Assembly (NCBI RefSeq): GCF_013607875.1
Contig: NZ_VDES01000002.1
Location: 62,001-126,000, forward strand
Origin: Blastomonas ursincola
GTDB taxonomy: Bacteria > Pseudomonadota > Alphaproteobacteria > Sphingomonadales > Sphingomonadaceae
DNA length: 64,000 bases
Reading direction: 5' to 3'
In this document: positions 46,870 through 55,813 of the stretch, in pieces
Layout of the letters: each line of letters opens with the position of its first letter
Numbering within the stretch: the stretch's first letter is position 1
Notes under the pieces: generated by a model
The model's input: only the letters and a program-made list of their open reading frames with translations
Told to the model about the DNA's origin: nothing
Databases searched by the model: none
Translations under genes and position numbers: made by a program

Positions 46870-48024
46870 ATGTCGCTCGATGCCCTTGCCCGCACCGCCT
46901 ATACCGCCGATCACGAGGCCTTCCGCCAGACCGTGCGCCGCTTCATGCAGGAAGAGGTCGCGCCCAATGCGGTGAAATGGGACGAGGAAAAGATCGTTCC
47001 ACGTGAAATCTGGCCCAAGGCAGGCGAGCTCGGCATGCTGTGCCCGACCGTTCCGGAAGAATATGGCGGCCTGGGCCTCGACTTCGGCTATAATGCCATC
47101 GTCAACGAGGAAGCGGCGTATTTCGGCGGATCGCCGCTCGGCTTCTCGTTGCAGTCGGACATCGTGGTCAACTATCTCGTCCAGTACGGTTCCGAAGAGC
47201 AGAAGCAGAAATGGCTGCCGCGCCTCGTCTCGGGTGAGACCATCACCGCGATCGCGATGACCGAGCCGGGCACGGGATCGGACCTTCAAGGCATCCGCAC
47301 CACCGCCCGCAAGGATGGCAACCATTATGTCATCAACGGATCGAAGACCTATATCACCAACGGCCAGAATGCCGACCTGATCCTGGTCTGCGCCAAGACC
47401 GATACCGAGGTGCAGCCGGCCTGGAAGGGCGTGTCGATCATCCTGGTCGAAGCCGATCGCGAGGGCTTTGCGCGCGGGCGCAACCTCGACAAGATCGGCC
47501 AGGACGCTGCCGACACGTCGGAGCTGTTCTTCAACGACGTGCGCGTGCCGATGACCAACTGCCTCGGCGAAGAGGGCAAGGGCTTCATCTATCTGATGAG
47601 CGAGCTGCCGCAGGAGCGCCTGTCGATCGCCGTCTCGGCCCAGGCTTCGGCACAGAAGGCCTATGACGATACCGTCGCGTTCGTGAAGGACCGCAAGGCC
47701 TTCGGCAAGACGGTGTTCGATTTCCAGAACACCCGCTTCGTGCTCGCGGACCTCAAGACCAAGCTGCAGGTCGGCTGGGCGCATCTCGACTGGGCGCTCA
47801 ACCGCCACGCCAAGAAGGAACTGACCGCGGTCGAGGGCGCGGCCGCCAAGCTGTGGCACACCGAATTGCAGTGGGAAATCATGGACAAGTGCCTCCAGCT
47901 GCACGGCGGCGCCGGTTACATGAACGAATATCCGATCGCCCGGGCCTGGCGCGGTGCGCGCGTGACGCGCATCTTCGGCGGCACCAACGAGATCATGAAG
48001 GAACTGATCGGCCGTTCGCTCTGA
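46870..48024 (+). CDS. Acyl-CoA dehydrogenase
   Basis: A 384-residue FAD enzyme introducing the alpha-beta double bond in acyl-CoA. Signature stretches are ITAIAMTEPGTGSDLQGIRTTA, DRKAFGKTVFDFQNTRFVLADLKTKL and the C-terminal CLQLHGGAGYMNEYPIARAWRGARVTRIFGGTNEIMKELIGRSL. The Glu of the catalytic region is in the last helix segment, as in long-chain types. A GGAGAGAAG Shine-Dalgarno is present. It probably forms an operon with the thioesterase gene 22 bases downstream. Confidence 0.95.
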   Translation: MSLDALARTAYTADHEAFRQTVRRFMQEEVAPNAVKWDEEKIVPREIWPKAGELGMLCPTVPEEYGGLGLDFGYNAIVNEEAAYFGGSPLGFSLQSDIVVNYLVQYGSEEQKQKWLPRLVSGETITAIAMTEPGTGSDLQGIRTTARKDGNHYVINGSKTYITNGQNADLILVCAKTDTEVQPAWKGVSIILVEADREGFARGRNLDKIGQDAADTSELFFNDVRVPMTNCLGEEGKGFIYLMSELPQERLSIAVSAQASAQKAYDDTVAFVKDRKAFGKTVFDFQNTRFVLADLKTKLQVGWAHLDWALNRHAKKELTAVEGAAAKLWHTELQWEIMDKCLQLHGGAGYMNEYPIARAWRGARVTRIFGGTNEIMKELIGRSL

Positions 48025-48046
48025 GCAGCTGACCAGGAACCATCGA

Positions 48047-48484
48047 ATGCCCAAAGCAGAAGCCTGGCAGCGCGATCCGGAGAGCTATCCGTTCAGCACG
48101 GTCACCGAAACGCGCTTCCAGGATCTGGACCCGCTCGGCCATATCAACAATGTCGCGATGGCGGCGCTGTTCGAGAATGGCCGGGTGCGGTTCAACCGCA
48201 ATCTGGGGCTCGAACGCCGTCAGCCGGGCGAGCGCTGGCTGATCGCGGCGGTCTCGATCGATTATGTCGCCGAAGCGCATTTCCCCGACCCGGTCGAGGT
48301 GATGAGCGGCATCGGGCGGATCGGCTCGTCGAGCTGGGACATCTATTCGGCCGCCTTTCAGCAGGGCGTGTGCGTCGCGACCTGCGTCTCGACGCTCGTG
48401 CTGACCGACAAGAACGGGCCCAAACCGATCCCCGAGCCGTTGCGCAAGCGCTACGAAGAGCTGTTCGTGCGCAAGCCGGGATGA
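48047..48484 (+). CDS. Hotdog-fold acyl-CoA thioesterase
   Basis: A 145-residue 4HBT-family protein: TRFQDLDPLGHINNVAMAALFENGRVRFN is the active-site helix with the catalytic Asp and the HINN motif. It would release or edit acyl-CoA in the same pathway as the preceding dehydrogenase. A strong terminator follows directly. Confidence 0.9.
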   Translation: MPKAEAWQRDPESYPFSTVTETRFQDLDPLGHINNVAMAALFENGRVRFNRNLGLERRQPGERWLIAAVSIDYVAEAHFPDPVEVMSGIGRIGSSSWDIYSAAFQQGVCVATCVSTLVLTDKNGPKPIPEPLRKRYEELFVRKPG

Positions 48485-48486
48485 GA

Positions 48487-48518
48487 AAAGGGCCAGAGCA
48501 TCGCTGCTCCGGCCCTTT
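48487..48518. terminator. Bidirectional terminator
   Basis: AAAGGGCC-A-GAGCA pairs with TGCTC-C-GGCCCTTT around a TCGC loop, with one A-C mismatch. A-rich and T-rich flanks serve both convergent genes. Confidence 0.85.
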
Positions 48519-48523
48519 CGTCC

Positions 48524-48898
48524 TTACCAGTAAGGCTGGACCTGCCAGTAATTGTAGACGCTCGACTGATAGTCGCGGTCATAGGCGCGGTCACGATCGC
48601 TTTCGGAAAAGCGCGGCGCGTCCTTGAGCTGGTCGGCGGTCACGTTGACCAGATAGCCGCCAAGATCGGTGTCATAGCTGAGCTTCGACCAAGGCAGGCT
48701 GTGCAGTTCGCTGCCGATGCCCAGAAAGCCGCCGACCGAGACGATGACGTCGGTGACGCGCCCTTCGCGCTTGCTGATCAGCATGTTGGTGACGGTGCCG
48801 ATCTTCTCGCGATCCGCGCCATAGACCGCGGTGCCATCGACGCGGTCGCTCGAGATGGTGTCATAGCCGCGTTCGAGCGTGCTGTCGGTCATGTTCAT
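48524..48898 (-). CDS. PRC-barrel domain protein
   Basis: A 124-residue protein whose core (GTAVYGADREKIGTVTNMLISKREGRVTDVIVSVGGFLGIGSELHSLPWSKL) is the PRC-barrel fold. These small proteins are often induced by general stress in sphingomonads. AGGAGAA precedes ATG 48898. The function is unknown. It converges on the thioesterase gene. Confidence 0.88.
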   Translation of the reverse strand: MNMTDSTLERGYDTISSDRVDGTAVYGADREKIGTVTNMLISKREGRVTDVIVSVGGFLGIGSELHSLPWSKLSYDTDLGGYLVNVTADQLKDAPRFSESDRDRAYDRDYQSSVYNYWQVQPYW

Positions 48899-49138
48899 GG
48901 GGGTTCTCCTCGTGCTGTCCGCCGGTTCGCCGCTTCCGTTGGGGAATGGGGCGCTGACCGGGCCATGAGGCGGTTTGGGGGGCGGCCCGGCCAGCAGGGC
49001 ATCAAGGGTTGAACCCGCAAAGCGTTGCTCGCCTCGTCGCAAATTGCGCTGCCAATACCGATACTTCTGTTTTTGCTGGGGCTGGGCTAGGGTTGGGCGA
49101 CAATCGCGCGGGGACCAATGCCCCGGAGGGGATGATGG

Positions 49139-50965
49139 GTGACGCTGGAGCCTGATCACGAGCATGCGGATGGCAGTTTGCGCGACTGGATGCAGTCGGG
49201 TCTGTTCGCGGGCGTCGACCAGGCGGCGATCGACGCGCTGAGCGACCGCGCCCACCGGCTCGAGCTGCCAGCCGGCAACATTCTGGTGCGCCAGGGCGAT
49301 CCTGCCGATTCGCTCTATTTCCTCGAGACCGGCCGCTTGCGCGTGCTGATCGAGACGCCGACCGGCAACAAGGCGGTGGCGCAGATCGAGGCGGGCGAGC
49401 CGGTGGGCGAGCTCGCCTTTTTCGGCGGCGGCACGCGCACCGCGACGCTGCAGGCGAGCCGCGACAGCGTGGTGATGGTGCTCGACCGCGCGAGCTACGA
49501 CGCCGTGGTCGCCGCCTATCCGCAGCTCGTCCCTGCCATCCTCACCGCCGTGACCCAGCGGCTTGCCGCAGTCACCGCCAAGACCCCGCCGATGGAGGCG
49601 CGGCTGCCGCGCGTCATCGCGGTGGTGCCATGCGGGTCGAGCCGGGTCGATCCGGCGCTGCTCGGCCGCCTGACCGATGCCATTCGCAAGACGGTGCCCG
49701 ACGATCGTCAGGTGATGCTGGTGCGCGAAAGCGACGTGCCGCCCGGTCCCGCCAGCGCCTATCAGGCCTGGCTGCGCGAGCACGAGGCGCGGCGCGGCTA
49801 TCTGCTGATCGATGCCTCGGGCGATCCCGAATGGGGCTCGCTGGTGTGCCGCAATGCAGACGGCCTGCTGATGATCGCCGAATCAGGCGCGAATCCGGCG
49901 ATGAACCCGCTCGAACAGGCGGGCTGCGCGGCGATCGAACCACCCAATCGCACCTTGCTCGTCCTCCGCGCCGAGGCCAGGCAGCCGATCCGGGGCACGG
50001 CCGCCTGGCTCGCCGGACGCGACCCGCATCTGCACCATCATGTGGCGCTCGACAGCGAGGCCGATTTCCGCCGCGTCGCGCGCTTCCTTACCGGACGCGC
50101 GGTGGGGCTGGTGCTTGCGGGTGGCGGCGCGCTGGGCTGCGCGCATCTGGGCATCGTGCGCGGGTTGCAGCGCTCGGGCGTGCCGATCGACCTGATCGGC
50201 GGCACCAGCGCGGGCGCGGCGATGGGCGCGGCGATCGCGCAAGGACTGTCGGTCGACCAGACGCTCGACCAGATGGAAGCTATGTTCATCGGCGCCAAGG
50301 CGATGCGGCGGTTTACCGTGCCGATCCATTCGCTGCTCGACCCCGCCGTGTTCGATGCCGAGCTCGAGGCGCGCTACGGCAATGCCGATATTGCCGACCA
50401 GCCGATCAATTTCTTCGCGATCTCCACCAACCTGTCGACCAACGACCTGCACGTCCATCGGCGCGGGGCGCTCTGGCACGCGGTGCGGGCCTCGGGATCG
50501 CTGCCGACCATCCTGCCGCCGTTCATCGATACCGACGGTAATATCCTGGTCGATGGCGGCGTGCTCGACAATGTGCCCGTCGTGACGATGCGCGCGCTCA
50601 AGTCCGGCCCCAATATCGTCGTGACGCTGGGCGAGGCGGGACAGGTCTGGCGGATCAAGGCCGCGTACCAGTCGCTGAGAAGGCGCGGGCAACTGGTCCG
50701 CGACCTGCTGCTGCGGCGCAAGTCGGACAGCGATTTCCCCTCGATCGTCGAGATCATGCAGCGTTCGATGGTGGTGGCGAGCCGCATCGCCTCTCGCTCG
50801 ATGCTGCGCGAGGGCGACATCTTGTTGAGCCCGCCGATCGTGCCGGGCATGCAGATTCTCGACTGGCATCTGGGGCGCAAGCAGGCCGAGCAGGCCGCGC
50901 ATTATGCCGAGCAGCAGGTCGCGTCGTATCCGGACCTGCGCGCGCTGGCCGATCCGCCGGGCTGA
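49139..50965 (+). CDS. Cyclic-nucleotide-binding domain fused to patatin-like phospholipase
   Basis: A 608-residue protein. An N-terminal cNMP-binding domain (about residues 18-140, LPAGNILVRQGDPADSLYFLETGRLRV ... GEPVGELAFFGG) is joined through a middle region to a patatin domain. Patatin motifs are complete: oxyanion AGGGALGCAHLG, nucleophile Ser357 in GGTSAG and Asp472 in DGGVLDN. It resembles bacterial relatives of neuropathy target esterase, lysophospholipases controlled by a ligand domain. The GTG at 49139 is the only sensible start, preceded by GGAGGGG. Confidence 0.92.
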   Translation: MTLEPDHEHADGSLRDWMQSGLFAGVDQAAIDALSDRAHRLELPAGNILVRQGDPADSLYFLETGRLRVLIETPTGNKAVAQIEAGEPVGELAFFGGGTRTATLQASRDSVVMVLDRASYDAVVAAYPQLVPAILTAVTQRLAAVTAKTPPMEARLPRVIAVVPCGSSRVDPALLGRLTDAIRKTVPDDRQVMLVRESDVPPGPASAYQAWLREHEARRGYLLIDASGDPEWGSLVCRNADGLLMIAESGANPAMNPLEQAGCAAIEPPNRTLLVLRAEARQPIRGTAAWLAGRDPHLHHHVALDSEADFRRVARFLTGRAVGLVLAGGGALGCAHLGIVRGLQRSGVPIDLIGGTSAGAAMGAAIAQGLSVDQTLDQMEAMFIGAKAMRRFTVPIHSLLDPAVFDAELEARYGNADIADQPINFFAISTNLSTNDLHVHRRGALWHAVRASGSLPTILPPFIDTDGNILVDGGVLDNVPVVTMRALKSGPNIVVTLGEAGQVWRIKAAYQSLRRRGQLVRDLLLRRKSDSDFPSIVEIMQRSMVVASRIASRSMLREGDILLSPPIVPGMQILDWHLGRKQAEQAAHYAEQQVASYPDLRALADPPG

Positions 50966-50968
50966 TCG

Positions 50969-51271
50969 TCAGCTGGTAGGATCAAGCCTTTCCGCAACCT
51001 CTCCGGTCTTGCGCTTCGGGAGCGCGATCATGCCCAGGATGAACAGCGCAAAGCACAGGCAGATCGCGTTGGGGATGATCAAGGCCCATTCGCCCTTGAG
51101 CAGCCCGAAGGTCGTCCAGGCGAGAAACGCGAGGCTGGTCAGCGCGAACATGCCGAGCGACAGGCCCTCGGTCGATCGTTCGCGGATGATCTTCCACGCC
51201 TGCGGGGTGAAGCTCGCCACCGAAGCGCAAGCGCCTACGGTGCCGACAACGGATATCCAGTCGAGGGTCAT
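50969..51271 (-). CDS. SemiSWEET-type sugar transporter
   Basis: A 100-residue protein with three membrane helices and the PQ-loop motif (SFTPQAWKIIRERSTEGLSLGMF). Such proteins dimerise and move small sugars. It overlaps the mscS-type gene upstream (ATGA) and converges with the patatin gene. Confidence 0.9.
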   Translation of the reverse strand: MTLDWISVVGTVGACASVASFTPQAWKIIRERSTEGLSLGMFALTSLAFLAWTTFGLLKGEWALIIPNAICLCFALFILGMIALPKRKTGEVAERLDPTS

Positions 51272-52323
51272 GAAAGCTCCAGGGGTTCGAGCGCCAGGCG
51301 GCTGCGGTTGAGAGAATTGGGAAGTTCATTGGCCATGAAGCGCGCCACCGCCTCGCGCACGTCGCAGCGCAGGTCGAACAGTTCGCCGCCATTGCGCGCG
51401 CTCATCAGTACGCGCAGTTCGAGAATGTCAGCGGTCATGTCGGTCACCTGGAGCAGCGCGACGCGGCCATCCCACAGCCGGTGCCCGCGCACCGCGTCGA
51501 GCGCGACCTTGCGCACGCTCTCGACATCGGCGGCATGATCGGCATGGATCATCACCGTGCCCAGCAGATGGCTGGTCTGCAGCGTCCAGTTCTCGATCGG
51601 CTCCTCGAGCAGCTTCGAGACCGGAATGACCAGGCGGCGGTCGTCCCAGATCTTCAGCACGACATAGGTGAGCGTGATCCGTTCGACCCGGCCCCATTCG
51701 CCGCGATAGACCAGCACATCGTCGATCCGCACCGGCTCGGTAAAGGCAAGCTGGATGCCCGCGACCAGGTTCTTGAGCAGCGGCTGCGCGGCGACGCCGA
51801 AGGCCAAGCCGGCGAGGCCCGCCGAGGCGACCAGCGCAACACCGATCTCTCGTACCGCCGGAATCTTGAGCAGCAACAGGCCGATGCTGACCAGCCCGAC
51901 GATGACAATCGCGATGCGGGCGAGAATGTCCGCGCGCGTTCGCCTGCGCCGCGCGGCGAGATTGTCCTCGGCGCTGACATCGGATCGCGCTTCGATATAG
52001 CCATGGACGAAACGGATGATCGCGATGACCAGCCAGCCCCAGAGCAGCGGCATGATCACCCGCACCGCGCCGGTCAGCGCGGCGGCGGCCTCGTCACCGC
52101 GCACCGCCAGGCTGTCGGTGCCGAGCAGCACCAGCGCGACCATGATCCAGCGCGAAGGCTGGCGGATCGAGGAAACCAGGGCCTCGTCCTGCAGCGTGCT
52201 GGTGCGCCGCGCGATGCGGTTGGCGATCGCCATGACAACGGCATGTGCAACCAGCGCAACCGCAACCAGTGCCGCCGCCAGCGCGGGCGTGCGCAGCACT
52301 TCCCAGAGATCGGATTGGTCCAT
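51268..52323 (-). CDS. MscS-family mechanosensitive channel
   Basis: About 351 residues: four N-terminal hydrophobic segments, then the MscS pore helix and beta domain (LVASAGLAGLAFGVAAQPLLKNLVAGIQLAFTEPVRIDDVLVYRGEWGRVERITLTYVVLKIWDDRRLVIPVSKLLEEPIENWT). It would open under membrane tension to release solutes. ATG 52323 is preferred to the GTG at 52341; neither has a clear ribosome binding site. Confidence 0.92.
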   Translation of the reverse strand: MDQSDLWEVLRTPALAAALVAVALVAHAVVMAIANRIARRTSTLQDEALVSSIRQPSRWIMVALVLLGTDSLAVRGDEAAAALTGAVRVIMPLLWGWLVIAIIRFVHGYIEARSDVSAEDNLAARRRRTRADILARIAIVIVGLVSIGLLLLKIPAVREIGVALVASAGLAGLAFGVAAQPLLKNLVAGIQLAFTEPVRIDDVLVYRGEWGRVERITLTYVVLKIWDDRRLVIPVSKLLEEPIENWTLQTSHLLGTVMIHADHAADVESVRKVALDAVRGHRLWDGRVALLQVTDMTADILELRVLMSARNGGELFDLRCDVREAVARFMANELPNSLNRSRLALEPLELS

Positions 52324-52365
52324 CAAGGGGTAACGGCGCACGCCCGATCGGGTTCAGCCATGGGT

Positions 52366-52998
52366 TCAGAAAAGCGGCTGGTAATTGACCTGGTCGGCCA
52401 GTTCCTCGCGATCGAGGATCTCGAGACGGCAATTGACGAGGCGGATGACGCCGTCGGCGCGCATCTGCTGCAGCGTCCGGTTGACGTGCACCGACGAGAT
52501 GCCGACGAGATCGGCGAGCAGTTCCTGGGTCAGCGGCATGTGATAGCTGTCGGCCTCGCCCTGGCCGCGCATCGCCAGCCGTTCGCCCAGCTCGAGGAAC
52601 AGATGCGCCATGCGCTCATAGGCGCTCAGGCAGCCGAGGCGGAAGATGCTGTTCTCGAGCTGGCGCTCGATCAGCGCGCATTCCAGCTCGACCACGTCCG
52701 ATTCGGGCAGCGAGCCGAACTCGATCAGCTGCAGACGGCTGATCGACATGACCGCGTGGTAGAAGCTGGGCTGGTTGCTGCGCCAGACGCCGATGATCTC
52801 GCCGGGCAGATACAGGTTGGTCAGCTGGCGCCGACCATCAAAGGTGATGCGATATCCCGCCGCCCAGCCTTCCAGGACGAGTCGCGGCCGGACGACGGTG
52901 TCGCCCTGCTGGATGAAATCGCAACGCGGCTCGATGGAACTGGGGGAGTGGCGGGGTTGAGACGGAAACGCGATCGGCAAGCTCGCATGGATGTTCAT
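52366..52998 (-). CDS. Crp/Fnr-family transcriptional regulator
   Basis: A 210-residue protein: cyclic-nucleotide-binding-like N-terminal domain (LVLEGWAAGYRITFDGRRQLTNLYLPGEIIG), dimer helix, and winged HTH (PLTQELLADLVGISSVHVNRTLQQMRADGVIRL). No Fnr-type Cys cluster is seen, so it is not an iron-sulfur oxygen sensor. Sphingomonads carry many such regulators beside stress and envelope genes. Confidence 0.92.
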   Translation of the reverse strand: MNIHASLPIAFPSQPRHSPSSIEPRCDFIQQGDTVVRPRLVLEGWAAGYRITFDGRRQLTNLYLPGEIIGVWRSNQPSFYHAVMSISRLQLIEFGSLPESDVVELECALIERQLENSIFRLGCLSAYERMAHLFLELGERLAMRGQGEADSYHMPLTQELLADLVGISSVHVNRTLQQMRADGVIRLVNCRLEILDREELADQVNYQPLF

Positions 52999-53163
52999 GA
53001 TTACGGTGTCTCTCTGCTAGGTCCCTCCACTCGCACCCTTTCAGTTGGCTGAACGCCCGTCCTTATACTGGTATATGTTAGTGCCGGATTCGCGACGAGA
53101 TGAAAAAAACGGGGGGGCGAAATGCCCCCCAAGTGTCTGAATTACCGCCAGAATTAACCCATG

Positions 53164-53931
53164 TTAAGTCTTGGGCTTCTCGGTCTTGCCCAGGCCGGAG
53201 GGCGAGTTGGACGCGCTGGCACCATCGCGCTCGTCATCCTGCCGGTTCTTCGAGCGCCATTCGCTGAACTCCTGGTCGAACTGGCTCTGGCGCTGCTGGT
53301 TGAAGCGGTCATAGTCGCTGTCGAGCTGCTCGATCTGCTTCTGGCGCCAGCTCGAATAATGCGGATCGTGCTGATGCCGGTGTCCCGAGCTGTCGCCCTG
53401 CTGGCCCCAACCTTGCAGTCCGCCGCCCTGCTGGTCATAGCCGCTGGGCTGGCCATAGCCCTGATTCGACTGACCATAGCCCTGGCCCGACTGGCCATAG
53501 CCCGACGAACGGTTCTGCTGGCCCTGGCCTGCGCCGCCCCAGCCGCCACCCTGGGCGAAGCCGCCGACCTGGGCATAGTCCTGACCCGACTGGCCGAAGC
53601 CGCTGCCGCCGCCCTGGCCCGAGCCCCCACCGCCATATTGCGCGGGATCGGCGAAATGGCCGCCATGCTGCCAGTTGCTGCCCCCCTGCTGGTGCGACTG
53701 GCCCGACGAGCCGGACTGGCCCCAGCCGCCGCCCTGGTTGTTGCCGCCCTGCTGGCCGCGCTGGTAATCACCCTGGCCGCGCTGGCCCCAGTTATCGGCT
53801 TGCTGCTGCGGCTGGCCCTGCCCGGCATAGCCGGATTGATGGCTCGCCGAGCGCGCATAGTCGTTTTCCTGTCGGCGCTGGCCTTGCTGATTGCTGTCAC
53901 TGTCGTTCCAGTTCTGATTGTTATCAGCCAC
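53164..53931 (-). CDS. Gln/Gly/Ser-rich low-complexity protein with a conserved charged C-terminus
   Basis: About 255 residues. From residue 2 to about 190 it is prion-like: Gln, Gly, Ser, Asn and Tyr with repeated GYGQS-type units, likely disordered. The C-terminal 60 residues form a conserved helical region (HDPHYSSWRQKQIEQLDSDYDRF ... FDQEFSEWRSKNR), like that of sphingomonad stress proteins with YxxWRxxQ repeats. The GTG start at 53931 is chosen because AGGAAAGGAAG is six bases upstream; longer frames lack a site. It may condense or act as a desiccation/stress scaffold (inference). Confidence 0.75.
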   Translation of the reverse strand: MADNNQNWNDSDSNQQGQRRQENDYARSASHQSGYAGQGQPQQQADNWGQRGQGDYQRGQQGGNNQGGGWGQSGSSGQSHQQGGSNWQHGGHFADPAQYGGGGSGQGGGSGFGQSGQDYAQVGGFAQGGGWGGAGQGQQNRSSGYGQSGQGYGQSNQGYGQPSGYDQQGGGLQGWGQQGDSSGHRHQHDPHYSSWRQKQIEQLDSDYDRFNQQRQSQFDQEFSEWRSKNRQDDERDGASASNSPSGLGKTEKPKT

Positions 53932-54077
53932 TTGAGACTTCCTTTCCTGCATTGCGGTTGCGCTTCTCGGGGAAGCAGAAGCGCTCCGGACCGCTGCGGC
54001 CATTGTCAGGACGCAGGATGGCAGCGGCCCTTGCACAGGTTAGGAACGGCGCGGCTCGTCGCACCGCTCGCCGCAAA

Positions 54078-54935
54078 TCAGCTGCCGACGATCACCCCTC
54101 CATTGGGGTGCAGCACCTGCCCGCTCATGTAACTCGAATCCTCGCAGGCGAGGAACAGGAAGCACGGCGCGACCTCGTTCGGCTGGCCGGGGCGTCCCAT
54201 CGGGGTCGATTCGCCGAAATGCTCGAGCTTCTCCTCGCTCGCGCCGCCGCAGGGGTTGAGGGGAGTCCAGATCGGTCCCGGCGCGACGCCGTTCACGCGG
54301 ATGCCCTTTTCGACCAGATTCTGCGACAGGCTGCGCGTGAACGCGGTGATCGCACCCTTGGTCGCCGAATAGTCGAGCAGCTCGTCCGCGCCCTTGTACA
54401 TCGTCACCGAGGTGCAGTTGATGATTGTCGCGCCGGATTTGAGATGCGGCATCGCGGCCTGGACCATGTAGAACATGCCATAGACATTGGTCTGGAAGGT
54501 GCGCTTGAGCTGCTTGTCCGAAATGTCGGTAATCTCCTTGTCGGGATGCTGCTCGCCGGCATTGTTCACCAGAATGTCGATCTGGCCGAACTTGCGGATG
54601 GCAAGGTCGATGACCTCGCGGCAATGGTCGCGCTCGCCGATATCGCCCGCGATGATCACCGCCTTGCCGCCTTCTTCCTCGACCATCTCGGCCGTGGCCT
54701 CGGCATCGGTGTCCTCCTCGAGATAGCTGATCACGACATTCGCGCCCTCGCGCGCGAACAGCACCGCAACGGCACGGCCGATCCCCGAATCGCCGCCAGT
54801 GACGACCGCGACCTTGCCCTCAAGCCGGCCCGATCCGGGATAGCGCGGCTGCCATTCGGGCTTGGGGTCGAGCTCGGCCTCGAGGCCGGGCAGTTCGGCT
54901 TCCTGCATCTTCGATACGGTCTTGGTCTTGGTCAT
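54078..54935 (-). CDS. Short-chain dehydrogenase/reductase of the YghA/general-stress type
   Basis: A 285-residue SDR. The N-terminal extension (PGLEAELDPKPEWQPRYPGSGRLEGK) is typical of stress-induced SDRs (YghA, YdaD). Cofactor motif TGGDSGIGRAVAVLFAREGA, NNAG (ILVNNAGEQH), catalytic Ser in INCTSVTMYKG and YSATKGA are present. It uses NAD(P)H on an unknown carbonyl. It lies in a run of stress genes. Confidence 0.93.
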   Translation of the reverse strand: MTKTKTVSKMQEAELPGLEAELDPKPEWQPRYPGSGRLEGKVAVVTGGDSGIGRAVAVLFAREGANVVISYLEEDTDAEATAEMVEEEGGKAVIIAGDIGERDHCREVIDLAIRKFGQIDILVNNAGEQHPDKEITDISDKQLKRTFQTNVYGMFYMVQAAMPHLKSGATIINCTSVTMYKGADELLDYSATKGAITAFTRSLSQNLVEKGIRVNGVAPGPIWTPLNPCGGASEEKLEHFGESTPMGRPGQPNEVAPCFLFLACEDSSYMSGQVLHPNGGVIVGS

Positions 54936-54974
54936 GGGGAAGATCCTTTGATGAGGGGAGGGTGCGTGCCCGGC

Positions 54975-55763
54975 TCAACCCAGGGTCACGTCGAGAAACA
55001 TCATGATCGCCAAACCCGCCATCAGCGCAGGGGTTGCCGATCCGTGCTCGATCCGGCGGCTGGTTCCGGGGATGATGTCAGCCATCACGACGAACAGCAT
55101 CGCGCCAGCGGAAAAGCCCAGCGCCCAGGGAAGCGCCGCTGTCGAGGTCTGGACGATGGCGACGCCGATCGCCCCGCCGAACGGTTCGATGAGCCCGGTC
55201 ATGAGCGCCGCGAGAATGCAGCGCGCGCGGCTCCATCCCAAGGTCGAGAGCGCGGCCGCCACCGCCATCCCTTCCGGAATGTTCTGGATGCCGATGCCAA
55301 GCGCGGTCGCCCAGCCCAGGCTGGCATCGCCCGACATGAAGCTGACGCCGACCGCAGTGCCTTCGGGGATGTTGTGCAATGTCACCGCGAGGATGAACAG
55401 CAGGATGCGCCGATGTTCGGCATCGTCGGCAAGCCAGCCGGGCAGCTTCGCCAGCCGGGCGCGCGCGATCCGATCGATGCCGCGACCGAGCTGCGCCATC
55501 GCCAGCGCACCGAGCAGCACCGCGCCGATCACGATCACCGCCGCCATCTCGCGCGACGATCCGGTGGCCTCGGCCCGCGCGATGCCGGGGATGATCAGCG
55601 AAAAGAACGCGGCCGCGATCATCACCCCGGCGGCAAAACCCATCAGCAGGTTCTGCCGCCGGGCATCGGGCGCGCGCCCGAGCATGACCACCACCCCGCC
55701 CAGCCCGGTCAGCGCGCCTGCGACCAGGCTGGCGGCGATCCCTGTCCATGCGATTTCAGGCAT
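54975..55763 (-). CDS. ZIP-family metal transporter
   Basis: A 262-residue protein with about eight membrane helices. The metal-binding helices are present (AVTLHNIPEGTAVG and GIGIQNIPEGMAVA), as in ZupT. It imports Zn, Fe or Mn ions. The adjacent manganese catalase makes manganese supply a plausible role. Confidence 0.92.
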   Translation of the reverse strand: MPEIAWTGIAASLVAGALTGLGGVVVMLGRAPDARRQNLLMGFAAGVMIAAAFFSLIIPGIARAEATGSSREMAAVIVIGAVLLGALAMAQLGRGIDRIARARLAKLPGWLADDAEHRRILLFILAVTLHNIPEGTAVGVSFMSGDASLGWATALGIGIQNIPEGMAVAAALSTLGWSRARCILAALMTGLIEPFGGAIGVAIVQTSTAALPWALGFSAGAMLFVVMADIIPGTSRRIEHGSATPALMAGLAIMMFLDVTLG

Positions 55764-55813
55764 GAACAGGGGGCCTTGCGGGGTGGCCTGTGGCCGTCAT
55801 CGCGTCTGTGCGA

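Noticed and set aside
46795-48054. Long minus-strand frame opposite acyl-CoA dehydrogenase
   Set aside because: Antisense shadow of a complete, motif-rich gene.
53161-54132. Hydrophobic plus-strand and Ala/Arg-rich minus-strand frames over the Gln-rich gene
   Set aside because: Low-complexity DNA keeps all frames open; only the Gln-rich frame has a ribosome binding site and a conserved tail.
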